Assembly: GCA_903855705.1 (NCBI GenBank)
Contig: CAINZT010000023.1
Location: 1-42,598, forward strand
Length of the DNA: 42,598 nt
Direction of reading: 5' to 3'
Source: an uncultured Synechococcus sp.
GTDB lineage: Bacteria; Cyanobacteriota; Cyanobacteriia; PCC-6307; Cyanobiaceae
Below the pieces are notes generated by a model, which was not told the origin of the DNA, made no database searches, and saw only the letters and a list, made by a program, of their open reading frames with translations. The translations under genes and the position numbers were made by a program. Positions 26,404 to 34,755 of the stretch are shown here, one piece after another. Position 1 is the stretch's first letter, and each line of letters opens with the position of its first letter.

Positions 26404-27684
26404 ATGCGCCTAACGATTGTTACCCAATTCTTTCCACCTGATTTTGCTGCTACGGGTCAATTTATCGATGATCTTTCTCGGCGCCTAGCTGAAGGGGGTT
26501 TGCAAACCCTGGTCTTGACTGGCCAGCCCAGTTATGCCTACAGCCGTAGCAGTGGTGATCGCATTCAGTTCGATTACAACCGTTGTATTCGCCGCACCTC
26601 GGTCTCCCGTCTCTGGCCCACGCGGCTTCGGGGCCGTGTCGTCAACAGCCTTTTGTTTTGCCTGAGAACCCAGCTGCGCTTGTTCAGGCAGGCCCGTCGC
26701 GGCGATTTGTTGATCTTCACCACCGAGCCTGCCTACCTGCCGATTGTTGGGTGGTTCGTGCATGTGCTGACCGGGGCTCCCTATGTAGTGCTTCTTTATG
26801 ACCTCTATCCCGACATTGCCGTTTCCCTTGGGGTGCTCGATCACGCCGCGCCGCTGGTGCGTTTTTGGCGCTGGTTGCAAACCCGCAGTCTTGCCTCAGC
26901 TAAGGAATTGATTGTGCTTAGTTCAACAATGCGCGAGCGGCTGCAGGAGCATTATCCCACCGTTAAGACGCCGGTGAGCCTGATTCCGAGTTGGGCGGAT
27001 CCGGAGCGAATCCGGCCCATGGCCAAGGCCCACAATAGCTTTGCTAAACAGCATGGGCTTGAGTCGGTCTTCACCGTGCTCTATTCCGGCAATCAGGGCC
27101 GATGCCATGATCTGGTGACATTGGTGGATGCCGCAGCCGTGCTGCAATCCCAGTCCAGTCCTGTTCAAGTTGTGATTGTGGGCTCGGGCGCCCGCCATGG
27201 CGAGTTGGTGGAGCGGGTGCAGGCATTGAAATTGACCAATGTGCGCTTTCTTCCCTATCAGGATCACGCCAGGGTGCCCGAGATGTTGGCCACGGCCGAT
27301 CTCGCGGTGGTGAGTTTGCTGGCCGAGGCGGAAGGTCAGGTCGCCCCCAGCAAGCTCTATGGCCATTTGGCCGCTGCCACACCAATCGCCGTGATCTGTA
27401 GCGAACGCTCCTATCTGCGCCAGGAAGTGGAACGGGCCGGCTGCGGAGCTGCTTTTCGCAGCGGCGAGGCCGGGGAGTTGGCTGCCTTCATCGAGACGTT
27501 GAGCGGAGATCCAGCCCTCTGCCAGCGCCTAGGCCAGGCGGGCCGCCTGCATCTGGAGCGCACTGCCTCCCCGTCGGTGACCGTGAAGGCCTACGCCCGA
27601 GCCCTGGCTCGCCACCTGCCTTTGAAGCTCAAGTCCTATGCCCCGGCTCGCACGATCCGGCCGGCTGCGCAAGCGAGCACCTGA
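26404..27684 (+). CDS. WcaI-like family 4 glycosyltransferase
   Basis: A 426-residue GT4. I chose the ATG at 26404 because the protein then opens MRLTIVTQFFPPDFAATGQF, the usual WcaI-type N terminus; an upstream in-frame ATG at 26326 would add 26 less family-like residues. Donor domain: FTVLYSGNQGRCHDLVTLVD, then QVAPSKLYGHLAAATPIAVI, where the PSK-x-Y signature replaces the usual EX7E, as in WcaI relatives. A 194-base gap upstream may carry a promoter, although no convincing -35/-10 pair was found. The exosortase gene begins 2 bases after the stop. Confidence 0.88.
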   Translation: MRLTIVTQFFPPDFAATGQFIDDLSRRLAEGGLQTLVLTGQPSYAYSRSSGDRIQFDYNRCIRRTSVSRLWPTRLRGRVVNSLLFCLRTQLRLFRQARRGDLLIFTTEPAYLPIVGWFVHVLTGAPYVVLLYDLYPDIAVSLGVLDHAAPLVRFWRWLQTRSLASAKELIVLSSTMRERLQEHYPTVKTPVSLIPSWADPERIRPMAKAHNSFAKQHGLESVFTVLYSGNQGRCHDLVTLVDAAAVLQSQSSPVQVVIVGSGARHGELVERVQALKLTNVRFLPYQDHARVPEMLATADLAVVSLLAEAEGQVAPSKLYGHLAAATPIAVICSERSYLRQEVERAGCGAAFRSGEAGELAAFIETLSGDPALCQRLGQAGRLHLERTASPSVTVKAYARALARHLPLKLKSYAPARTIRPAAQAST

Positions 27685-27686
27685 CC

Positions 27687-28688
27687 ATGAACATCTCCCA
27701 TTGGTTCCACTCTTTGCCCCGGGCCACTAGTCGCAACCTCTGGCTGCTGTTGGCAGCGGCGCTCGCGACGCAGAACATAGCGGTGTTTCACAACAGCCAG
27801 AACGCCAACACCGCCGTTCTGGCCATTCTGGTTTGGGGTGGGGCTCTGATCTGCTTGGAAGACCGCCTCGAGCACTTACAACTGCGGCCATCTCGGACGG
27901 CCCTTTGGTTCGGAAGCGCTTTGGTGGTTTGGGTGCTTGTGCGCACCGCGTTGGTGTTGCAGTGGGATGGGCTGCTGTATGCCCTGCCTCCGATTGCGGG
28001 TCTCGCCCTAGCCCTTTTGGCCAGGCCCTGCCGCCAGATCGGCCCGTTCCGGGATGCCTTGTTTTGCCTGATGCTTTTGCCGGCCTTCGCCCTGTTGATG
28101 CGTCTGTTGCCGGAGCAGCCGATCAGCCTGCTGACCGCCTCGATGGCCGGCTTGTTGCTTTACAGCCTGGGCTTTCCAGTGGTGGTCGATCAGCGCAGCG
28201 TGTTGCTGTCTCCGGGAGGGGGGGTGCAGGTGCTGGCGGCCTGCAATGGCCTCGACATGATTGCCCTGGTGTTTTGTACGGCGATCATCTTCCTTTTGGC
28301 TTTCCCGCTCCGATCGAACTTGAGTCGCTTGATCGTGTTGGGCGTAGCGCCTTTGATTGGCCTTTTGAGCAATACGATCCGGATCTCGATTCTCACCTTG
28401 GTGGCGGGTGCTGGCAATGGCAAAGGTAGCTTTTGGTTTGATTTTTTTCATCAGGATACGGGCTCATTGATTTTTTCCGGTGTGGCTGTATTTGTATTTG
28501 GCTTGTGCTATTTGAAATTGCTGGAGCCCGAACTGGGCCCCCTTCCCAAGGACGTGCCATCACCTCGCGACCGTCAGCCCCTCAGCATTGAGCCCCGACG
28601 ACAGGCCCAACCCTGCCTGGAACTCAGCCAGGCTCGGCTTCCGGCCCAGCGCATCGATCTCAACAACCGCATGGAGATGAAGCCATGA
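27687..28688 (+). CDS. Exosortase, cyanobacterial type (cyanoexosortase A-like)
   Basis: A 333-residue polytopic membrane transpeptidase-like enzyme, thought to cut C-terminal PEP-CTERM-type tails and hand proteins to the cell surface. About eight hydrophobic helices are visible. The family's catalytic triad is complete: Cys186 in VLAACNGLDMI, Arg232 in SNTIRISIL and His255 in FFHQDTGSLIF. The last 50 residues are a polar tail. Its start lies 2 bases after the GT4 gene, and its end overlaps the partner gene by ATGA. Likely clients are the two secreted proteins at 38464 and 40549. The A subtype is my best guess from context (partner gene, HpsJ-like protein), not a profile match. Confidence 0.92.
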   Translation: MNISHWFHSLPRATSRNLWLLLAAALATQNIAVFHNSQNANTAVLAILVWGGALICLEDRLEHLQLRPSRTALWFGSALVVWVLVRTALVLQWDGLLYALPPIAGLALALLARPCRQIGPFRDALFCLMLLPAFALLMRLLPEQPISLLTASMAGLLLYSLGFPVVVDQRSVLLSPGGGVQVLAACNGLDMIALVFCTAIIFLLAFPLRSNLSRLIVLGVAPLIGLLSNTIRISILTLVAGAGNGKGSFWFDFFHQDTGSLIFSGVAVFVFGLCYLKLLEPELGPLPKDVPSPRDRQPLSIEPRRQAQPCLELSQARLPAQRIDLNNRMEMKP

Positions 28689-29485
28689 GTTCTGGCGCCA
28701 CGATCACCAATGCCCCTGGGACGGAGACGGCAACCCCCAGACCCAGTGATCTAGGGAAAGGGTTTGCCCCCCCCAGATTGATCCTCGCCAGCCTCAGTGG
28801 CATCGCTAGTTTGGCTGCCCTTCAGGCCCTGGCCCTGCCGCCCTGGCCCGCAGCCGCGCCCTTGGCTGCCCCCGCGGTGTTGGCTTCTTTGGAGAAGGCC
28901 GGCTTTGAGGCCACCGCCTTGCCCCCGGGTCCTGCTCAACGCAGCAGTGAGCTGGCAAGGGGGCCGCGGCTGGTCTTCCAGTTGCGTGATGGAGCGACGA
29001 CGGCCACGCTCCAACTGTTGCCCGCCCAGGTGCGACAGCGGGCCAATTTCCAGCTGGCCCTAATCAGCCGCAATCAGCCTTCCCTGGCCCTCCCCCCTGG
29101 CCTGCCTTTGCGTAGCAATGGCGGTTCGGTTGCTTATGTGATTGGTCAACTCGGCAATCAGCAGCTGCGCCAAACCTGCCTGGTGAGCCCGCCCCAAGGG
29201 GTGGCTTCTGGCCTAGGCGCCAACGCTGCCCTGGGAGTCGGTTCCCAAGCCACGACTAGCGGCGTCACCCCGACCCCGGTTGGGGGCGTTACTGCGGCCC
29301 AGCTTGGGGCCGCCGCCGATCGTGGCGCCTCAGGAGCTCGGATGACGATGGCTCGCATTCTGGGATTTTATCCCAACCGTAATTACAGCTGTCTGCTAGT
29401 GAGTCTTGGTACAACTGAGGTGGGGTCAGACCCTGGGATCGATCGCCTCTGGTCCAAACTTTTGAACAGTTTGTCCAAGTCTTAG
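28685..29485 (+). CDS. Exosortase-associated membrane-anchored protein
   Basis: A 266-residue protein with one N-terminal membrane segment (about 34-54, LASLSGIASLAALQALALPP) and an extracytoplasmic domain rich in Ala, Gln and Leu. Position directly after the exosortase with an ATGA overlap, length and topology fit the cyanoexosortase-A system-associated family. That role is inferred from context rather than from motifs I can cite. Homologues in other phyla (EpsI-like) act with exosortase and polysaccharide export. A Gly/Ala/Thr-rich stretch at about 175-210 may be a flexible linker. Confidence 0.75.
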   Translation: MSSGATITNAPGTETATPRPSDLGKGFAPPRLILASLSGIASLAALQALALPPWPAAAPLAAPAVLASLEKAGFEATALPPGPAQRSSELARGPRLVFQLRDGATTATLQLLPAQVRQRANFQLALISRNQPSLALPPGLPLRSNGGSVAYVIGQLGNQQLRQTCLVSPPQGVASGLGANAALGVGSQATTSGVTPTPVGGVTAAQLGAAADRGASGARMTMARILGFYPNRNYSCLLVSLGTTEVGSDPGIDRLWSKLLNSLSKS

Positions 29486-29943
29486 GACTGCTCAGGATAA
29501 TCAGCTTTCAGCTGCTCCATGGTCTGAGAGAAGGCTAGTTGATCCGCATTGTGTGCCGGCCAACATTCGGTGCCTTCTGATGACAGTAGGGCAATGACTT
29601 GGTGATCATTCATGCACCATCATGGTATTAAGCACTGTTTAGGGCAACAATTCAATCAAGGATTGCAGCGATGATCGGGCCTTCTGCCTTGCCTAACAGT
29701 TGTTCATTCTTTGTCAAAGGAGCGCAGCCGTAAATTGCCATTGAAATCTTTATTGGCTTTTTCTTTGGATAGCATTTATTGCGCGGCAGAACCTTCTTGC
29801 CAAGGGTCGCTGGTGCCAATTCTGGCCGGGGGCTTGTTTTTTATTTGATGCTAAGTTCAAATTCTCAAGGCCTAGTGATTTGTTGCCCAAAGCTTGTGAA
29901 TCGTCTCGCCTATGGGCAGTTAGAGTCCGCTTTGACTTTGCGG
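29482..29943. other. A+T-richer noncoding stretch with one 43-codon minus-strand frame
   Basis: 458 bases without a convincing gene, lower in GC than both flanks. On the minus strand, 29482-29613 reads from ATG to TAA as 43 residues (MNDHQVIALLSSEGTECWPA...), overlapping the preceding gene by 4 bases. I recognise no family and it may be chance or a gene remnant. On the plus strand, GGCCGGGGGC followed by TTGTTTTTTATTT near 29833 looks vaguely terminator-like. Confidence 0.3.
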
Positions 29944-30889
29944 TTAACTTAATGGTTGATTGACCAAATAAGGGTGCTTATGGAGCAATTTTGCTAAGCT
30001 TGAAAAGCCAGAGTTAGAGCATTGCTTCTGGGAGGCAGTCACCAACAGGTGTCGGCTGCTAGCAAGGCAGAGAAGGTCTACCAGCATGTTGATAGTCAAG
30101 CGACGAGGCTCGTCGCCATCTCGAGATACTCCCCGGTGATGCAACGGTTGTCCACCGGTATCCTCTGTCTCGGTAACAGTGAAGACTTGGCTGCCAGCCA
30201 AGATGTCCTCAGCTGAACGAATGACCGCACGATCATCACTGCATACCAGCACCCGTCTTCCGGTTAATTGCGGAGCTACTTTGGATTGAAAGCTCCGGTA
30301 GTCCGTGCGGATGTCCGTCGCCACCGCGGTGATGGACCACCACTTCCGCACAGCGGGGCGCTGTGCAACCAAAATCAAAAGGACGAAGACGATGTAGGGC
30401 AACATCGGCGATAAATCGAAATCGCGTTGTCAACGTATCTTGAAATTCCTGTGAGGGTGGAAGTTCAAACAGTTTGGCGGCGAAAGCAGCGGCCCGCTGC
30501 AAGCGACTTGGCCAGTGATCTCCAGCGCAGCGGAGCTCGATTTGTCGATGGCAGAACTCGATCTTTCCTTGACGGGCCGCTGGGTAGATTGAACGCTTAT
30601 TTAGTCTTGCAATATCCTGATTGCTGACGCGCCCAGTGATGCTGATTGGCCCTGCCTCAGTGGAATCAGTAGGGACAAAGTAATTATCAAAGTCGTCCCA
30701 AAATCCCAAGGCTCGCGTATCGATTAACAATTGCCGATTAGTCTTTACTGCATATTTGCATGATTTTCAGGCCTGTGTAAGGTCGTCATTGAGGCCACAC
30801 CAATACGGAATACATAGGAGAATCCGGCGTGGATCTGGAGCTGTGCCAGTTGCCTTGTCCTGCCAAAAATGGTCAGAATCAATACCCAT
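29944..30889 (-). pseudogene. Decayed fucosyltransferase-like glycosyltransferase
   Basis: Reading from ATG at 30889 gives MGIDSDHFWQDKATGTAPDP then RRILLCIPYWCGLNDDLTQA, stopped by TGA at 30767-30769 after 40 codons. The same frame then continues KSCKYAVKTNRQLLIDTRAL...FWDDFDNYF to about 30320, where the coding sense moves to another frame (DIRTDYRSF, VLVCSDD, NSGFSSLAKLL) and ends at 29944. The wording (GLND..Q opening, NRQLLIDTR, an IRxTDY-like block, a late SGFSSLA) fits a NodZ/GT11-like glycosyltransferase. About 40 residues around the frame change also seem to be missing. At least two disabling changes make it a pseudogene unless sequencing errors explain them. Confidence 0.75.
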
Positions 30890-31005
30890 CGCTTTTGGTA
30901 AGCCGCAGGCTAGGACTAAAATCCAGTGTCAAGCGTAAACCTATGGAACAAGCCTGGAGAGTGAGGCCAGGCCGATGTAAAAAATGTTGTAGATGTTGGG
31001 CGTGG

Positions 31006-31024
31006 GCAAGGCGCTAGCGCTTGC
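31006..31024 (-). terminator. Possible terminator of the tyrosine kinase gene
   Basis: GCAAG-GCGCTAGCGC-TTGC is an imperfect palindrome about 60 bases past the minus-strand stop at 31083. A run of T's on the minus strand (complement of 30980-30984) follows about 20 bases later, which is too far for a standard intrinsic terminator. Confidence 0.3.
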
Positions 31025-31082
31025 TCATCTGGCCGCTGCCTGTAAATTATCCATGGTGTCAGCCTCACTTGGTTGTGGGCTG

Positions 31083-33455
31083 TTACTTGCCCGATTTGCG
31101 TTGGATCAGTTGGCCAAGCCGTTGAAGCTGGGGCTGCATCCTTTCGCTCAGGGCCTTTTCCCAGGTAGGTTCCGGGCTGGAGGTGGTGGCGTAGTGATGC
31201 ACATAGCCATAATCATGGCCATAATCATTTAAGCGAGTTGGCATCATTTGCTGATTGCAGATGGTCCCCAGCAGATCAATGCCGGCGGCTTCGATCCGGC
31301 GACAGGCCTGGGGCGCCATGTCACCGCTGACCTTGCCAAGGCCCACCAGAAACAGCATGCCATCGAGTTGCTCGCCGAGCATGGAGGCATCGGTGATCAA
31401 GAGGCAAGGCGGGGTGTCAAACAGGATCAGGTCGTAGTTGGGCAACTGGCGAATCTGATTGACGACTTCCCGGCAGCGCCCGGAGTTCAACAACCGGGCC
31501 GGATCGGGGACCTTCGGGCCGGCCAGCAGCAGGTCGAGATGGTCGTTCACGGGCTGGATCAGATCGGCCGCCTGCAGGGTCGGATTCAGTAGCAGAGATG
31601 AGAAGCCTTCGCCCTTCTCCAGGCCAAAGAGGTTCTGTTGGCTGGGTAGCCGTAGGTCGCCATCAACCACGAGCACTCGCAGGCCCAGGTCGGCCAGGGT
31701 GGTGGCGAAAACGGCCACGGCTGTCGAACGGCCTTCCCCCTGGCTAGAGGAGGTGATGCCGATCAGGCGCGGCTGGCTATCGACCCGCAACATGCGAAAG
31801 GTGGTGAAGAGCCCGCGCAGGGATTCCTTGATCGCAAAACGTTCGGCATCGCCCATTTGGCCCATGGAGGCGGCGATCGTCATGTCGGGCTCTAGGGGCA
31901 GATAGGGGATCAGGCCGAGCACGGGAAGCTGTAGCGCCTTTTCCGCTTCCTCGGGATTATGGAAGACCCGATCGGTGCGGTCGCGGAGGTAGGCGGCCAA
32001 GGTGGCCGCCACAAGGCCCAGCAACAGGGCCTGGGCGAGGCCCTGTTTGAGGTCAGGTTCTACTGGCACGGGATTGAATTCCGCTGGGGCGATCACTTTC
32101 CAGGGGGTCGTTGAGCGGGCCTGCTCAAGCCGATAGGACTCCCGTGCCCGGATATAGGAGGTGTAGTTTTCCCGGGAGACGGCCAGCCGTTGTTGCAGGC
32201 TTTCGTATTCCTTAATCCGTTCCGGGCTGGCCCGAAACTTGTCATCAAGCAGCAGGATCTGGCGATTCACCTCGTCCTGCTGGGCGCCATTGGCGAGCAG
32301 GGATGCGGTCAGTAAATCGATCGTTTGTCGTTGCACAACCGGCATGATTTTGGCCCGACGTGCCTTCAGGGCGGCAATCGTTGGGGACGATTCCTTAAAG
32401 GTGGACCGGGCGGAGGCCAGGTCCTTCTCGATCATCTGAAGTTCCGCCAAGGGCGTTGCCGTCGCAGCGCCCGCGGCGGCCACATCGCGGAGATCGGTGC
32501 GGGGTGCGGTGGCCAGGCCAGCCGGACCGAGTTGTTGGTCGGCCGAGGGTGCGCCGCTGGGCTGCAGTTGCAGTCGGCCGACCCGGGTTGAGGCGAGTTG
32601 GCTTTCCAGGGTTGCCTGTTGCCGTTGCAGATCCCGCAGGGAGCCGGCGAGGTTGTCGCGGGCTCCCTGGAGTTGGCCGCTTTGCACGGTCGGGTCCAGA
32701 TAGCCGTAATGCACACGGAAGCGGCGCAGTTCATCCTGGAGGCTGTCCATACGGGCTAATAATTCCGGGGCCTGTTGGCCAAGGAAACGCACACCGGAAT
32801 CGAGCGCCTCTTGCCGTTGCACCTGGGAGAAGGTCACATAACTGCGCGAGAGCGCATCAAGGATTTGCTTTCCCTTCACCGGATCGTCCCAACGCAGCGA
32901 TACGGCCAGCACGTTGCTGACCCCTTCCTGGGGAAGACCAAAGCGCAAATTGCGTATCACCTGTTGCATCGAGACCGCCTGTTGGTCGGCAATTGGAGCG
33001 ATTAACAGGGGACTCCGCAGCAGCCGCACCATGTTGGGGAGATCACTTGCATTGCCACCGCGAGCAATGCTTTCAACTAACCCCGAACCGCCAGTACCAC
33101 TGCCCCGATCAATCGCCCCACCATTCATTTCAAATGGATTGACAATTTGCATCTCGAAACCACCCTCATATACCGGCGCAAATAGGCGCTGCCGCAGGGT
33201 GTTTGCTGTTAACACACTGCTGACGACGATAAAGGTGAGCACAAAGGCTCCCTGGCGACGTTTGACCGTGCGCACGAATTGGCCGAGGCCAGAGGGGCTA
33301 CTCCCAGGCTGATCCGCCCCATGGAGCGGTGGCGGCAGCCCGTCAGGGGCAGAGGCTTGCCGATACATCGGAACGCCTTTGGAGCGGTTCCAGCGCCGTC
33401 CCTCACCTGGAGGGCCTGGATTAGAACCTTGGCTAGAGAGTGCGCCCGTAGTCAC
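31083..33455 (-). CDS. Wzc-like polysaccharide co-polymerase / BY-family tyrosine autokinase
   Basis: A 790-residue protein (GTG start; an ATG at 33368 would drop 29 residues). Wzz-type membrane helix at about 70-88, long coiled-coil region (about 230-450), second helix at about 470-490, then a cytoplasmic BY-kinase domain. Walker A reads SSSQGEGRST (569-578), so Arg576 (CGT) stands where the ATP-binding Lys belongs. Walker A' is VLVVDGDLRLP (594-604) and Walker B LILFDTPP (676-683). A tyrosine cluster lies at 745, 749, 751 and 755 (YGHDYGYVHHY). The family controls chain length and export by phosphorylation cycles. Divergent from the Wza-like gene. Confidence 0.93.
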   Translation of the reverse strand: MTTGALSSQGSNPGPPGEGRRWNRSKGVPMYRQASAPDGLPPPLHGADQPGSSPSGLGQFVRTVKRRQGAFVLTFIVVSSVLTANTLRQRLFAPVYEGGFEMQIVNPFEMNGGAIDRGSGTGGSGLVESIARGGNASDLPNMVRLLRSPLLIAPIADQQAVSMQQVIRNLRFGLPQEGVSNVLAVSLRWDDPVKGKQILDALSRSYVTFSQVQRQEALDSGVRFLGQQAPELLARMDSLQDELRRFRVHYGYLDPTVQSGQLQGARDNLAGSLRDLQRQQATLESQLASTRVGRLQLQPSGAPSADQQLGPAGLATAPRTDLRDVAAAGAATATPLAELQMIEKDLASARSTFKESSPTIAALKARRAKIMPVVQRQTIDLLTASLLANGAQQDEVNRQILLLDDKFRASPERIKEYESLQQRLAVSRENYTSYIRARESYRLEQARSTTPWKVIAPAEFNPVPVEPDLKQGLAQALLLGLVAATLAAYLRDRTDRVFHNPEEAEKALQLPVLGLIPYLPLEPDMTIAASMGQMGDAERFAIKESLRGLFTTFRMLRVDSQPRLIGITSSSQGEGRSTAVAVFATTLADLGLRVLVVDGDLRLPSQQNLFGLEKGEGFSSLLLNPTLQAADLIQPVNDHLDLLLAGPKVPDPARLLNSGRCREVVNQIRQLPNYDLILFDTPPCLLITDASMLGEQLDGMLFLVGLGKVSGDMAPQACRRIEAAGIDLLGTICNQQMMPTRLNDYGHDYGYVHHYATTSSPEPTWEKALSERMQPQLQRLGQLIQRKSGK

Positions 33456-33472
33456 TAGGTCGGCTCGCGTGA

Positions 33473-34744
33473 GTGCTGCTCAGCATAGTGACAGAAGAGG
33501 GCTATATTGCAAACTCGTTCAGAGCTCTTAGGGCCATGATTAGGGCATTAATTCCAGGACGTGTTGCTGTAAATTGGCGCACTTCCGTATCAAGCAAGCT
33601 GCGTATCTGCTGCTTTTCAAGGCAGGAATGCAGCAGGCTGCTGCAGAAACGAACGGGGCGGTATCGGCACCGTCAGGTCCCTCATTTGCTCTTGGCGGGT
33701 GCCCTGCTTGGCCAGGGTCTGGCCCTGATCCCGGCGGCGGGCGCCAGTTCTGCCCCCCAAGTGGCCGCCTTTCGTGGCTCGGCCCCAGCGCGGGGCGGCG
33801 TCCTGTCCCCTTCATCCCAGGCCGATCTCTACCGGCTTGGCCCCGGGGATGGACTCAGCCTCAGCTTCTTGGATCCTTCGGCCAGCATGGTGTCCGGCGC
33901 CGTGACGATCCTGGCCGATGGCACCGCCACCTTGGCGTTGCTGGGGTCGGTACAACTCACTGGGCTCACGATCGGCCAAGCCCGGGTCTGGTTGCGCGAC
34001 CTCTATAGCGAGTACCTGCTGCGGCCCGACCTCACCTTGAGCCTGATCACGCCCCGCCCCGTCAAGGTCACCGTCCTGGGGGAGGTGGAGAAGCCGGGTC
34101 TCTACAGCCTCACCTCGATCAGCGCCACGCCCGTGTCGGCGATCCAGGCGGCCGGGGGCATCACATTGAATGCAGATGTGCGCAAGGTCAGCTTGCAGCG
34201 TCAGCCCCTGGGACGCTCCGGCCGGATGTCCGAATCGGAGCTCAACCTGGGCGCCTTGCTGCAATCGGGTGACCAGCGCCAGAACCCCCTGCTGTTTGAT
34301 GGCGACACCCTCATGGTTGGCCGGATCGACAAGCCGGTGCCCGAGGAGATCTTCGCCCTGGGGGCCTCGAACCTGCGGCCCAGCACGGTCTCCATCAACG
34401 TGGTGGGGGAAGTGAAGGCCCCAGGCCGCCTGTCTTTGCCCTCCAACATCACCCTCTCGGAGGCGATCCTGGCGGCGGGGGGCACCACCCCTTGGCGCGC
34501 CAAGACCAATGACATTGAGCTCGTGAGGATGAACCGAGATGGCACCTCAAGCCACGAGATCTTTACCCTCAATTACGGCAAGGGAGTCTCCAATGCCTAT
34601 AACCCTCCCCTGAAGGAAGGCGACACGGTCATTGTGAATCGCAGCATCTATGGCGCCGGCATGGACGTGATTAATCAGGTGGTTGCGCCCCTTACCTCCG
34701 TTGGCAATCTTTATTACCTCTATCGCAACTACTCCCGTTATTGA
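33473..34744 (+). CDS. Wza-like polysaccharide export protein (Poly_export/SLBB)
   Basis: A 423-residue product from the most upstream ATG. The true start is unclear, because a signal-peptide-like segment (HLLLAGALLGQGLALIPAAG) only begins at about residue 71, and ATG at 33536 is another option. The Poly_export domain spans about 118-195 (YRLGPGDGLSLSF opening), with SLBB-type domains at about 196-245 (KVTVLGEVEKPGLYSL) and 305-355 (SINVVGEVKAPGRLSLPSNI). The C terminus has NYSRY. The family forms the outer-membrane export pore. No lipobox cysteine was seen. Divergent from the Wzc-like gene with little space between the starts, so they probably share regulation. Confidence 0.88.
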   Translation: MLLSIVTEEGYIANSFRALRAMIRALIPGRVAVNWRTSVSSKLRICCFSRQECSRLLQKRTGRYRHRQVPHLLLAGALLGQGLALIPAAGASSAPQVAAFRGSAPARGGVLSPSSQADLYRLGPGDGLSLSFLDPSASMVSGAVTILADGTATLALLGSVQLTGLTIGQARVWLRDLYSEYLLRPDLTLSLITPRPVKVTVLGEVEKPGLYSLTSISATPVSAIQAAGGITLNADVRKVSLQRQPLGRSGRMSESELNLGALLQSGDQRQNPLLFDGDTLMVGRIDKPVPEEIFALGASNLRPSTVSINVVGEVKAPGRLSLPSNITLSEAILAAGGTTPWRAKTNDIELVRMNRDGTSSHEIFTLNYGKGVSNAYNPPLKEGDTVIVNRSIYGAGMDVINQVVAPLTSVGNLYYLYRNYSRY

Positions 34745-34755
34745 TTCTCCCCACC

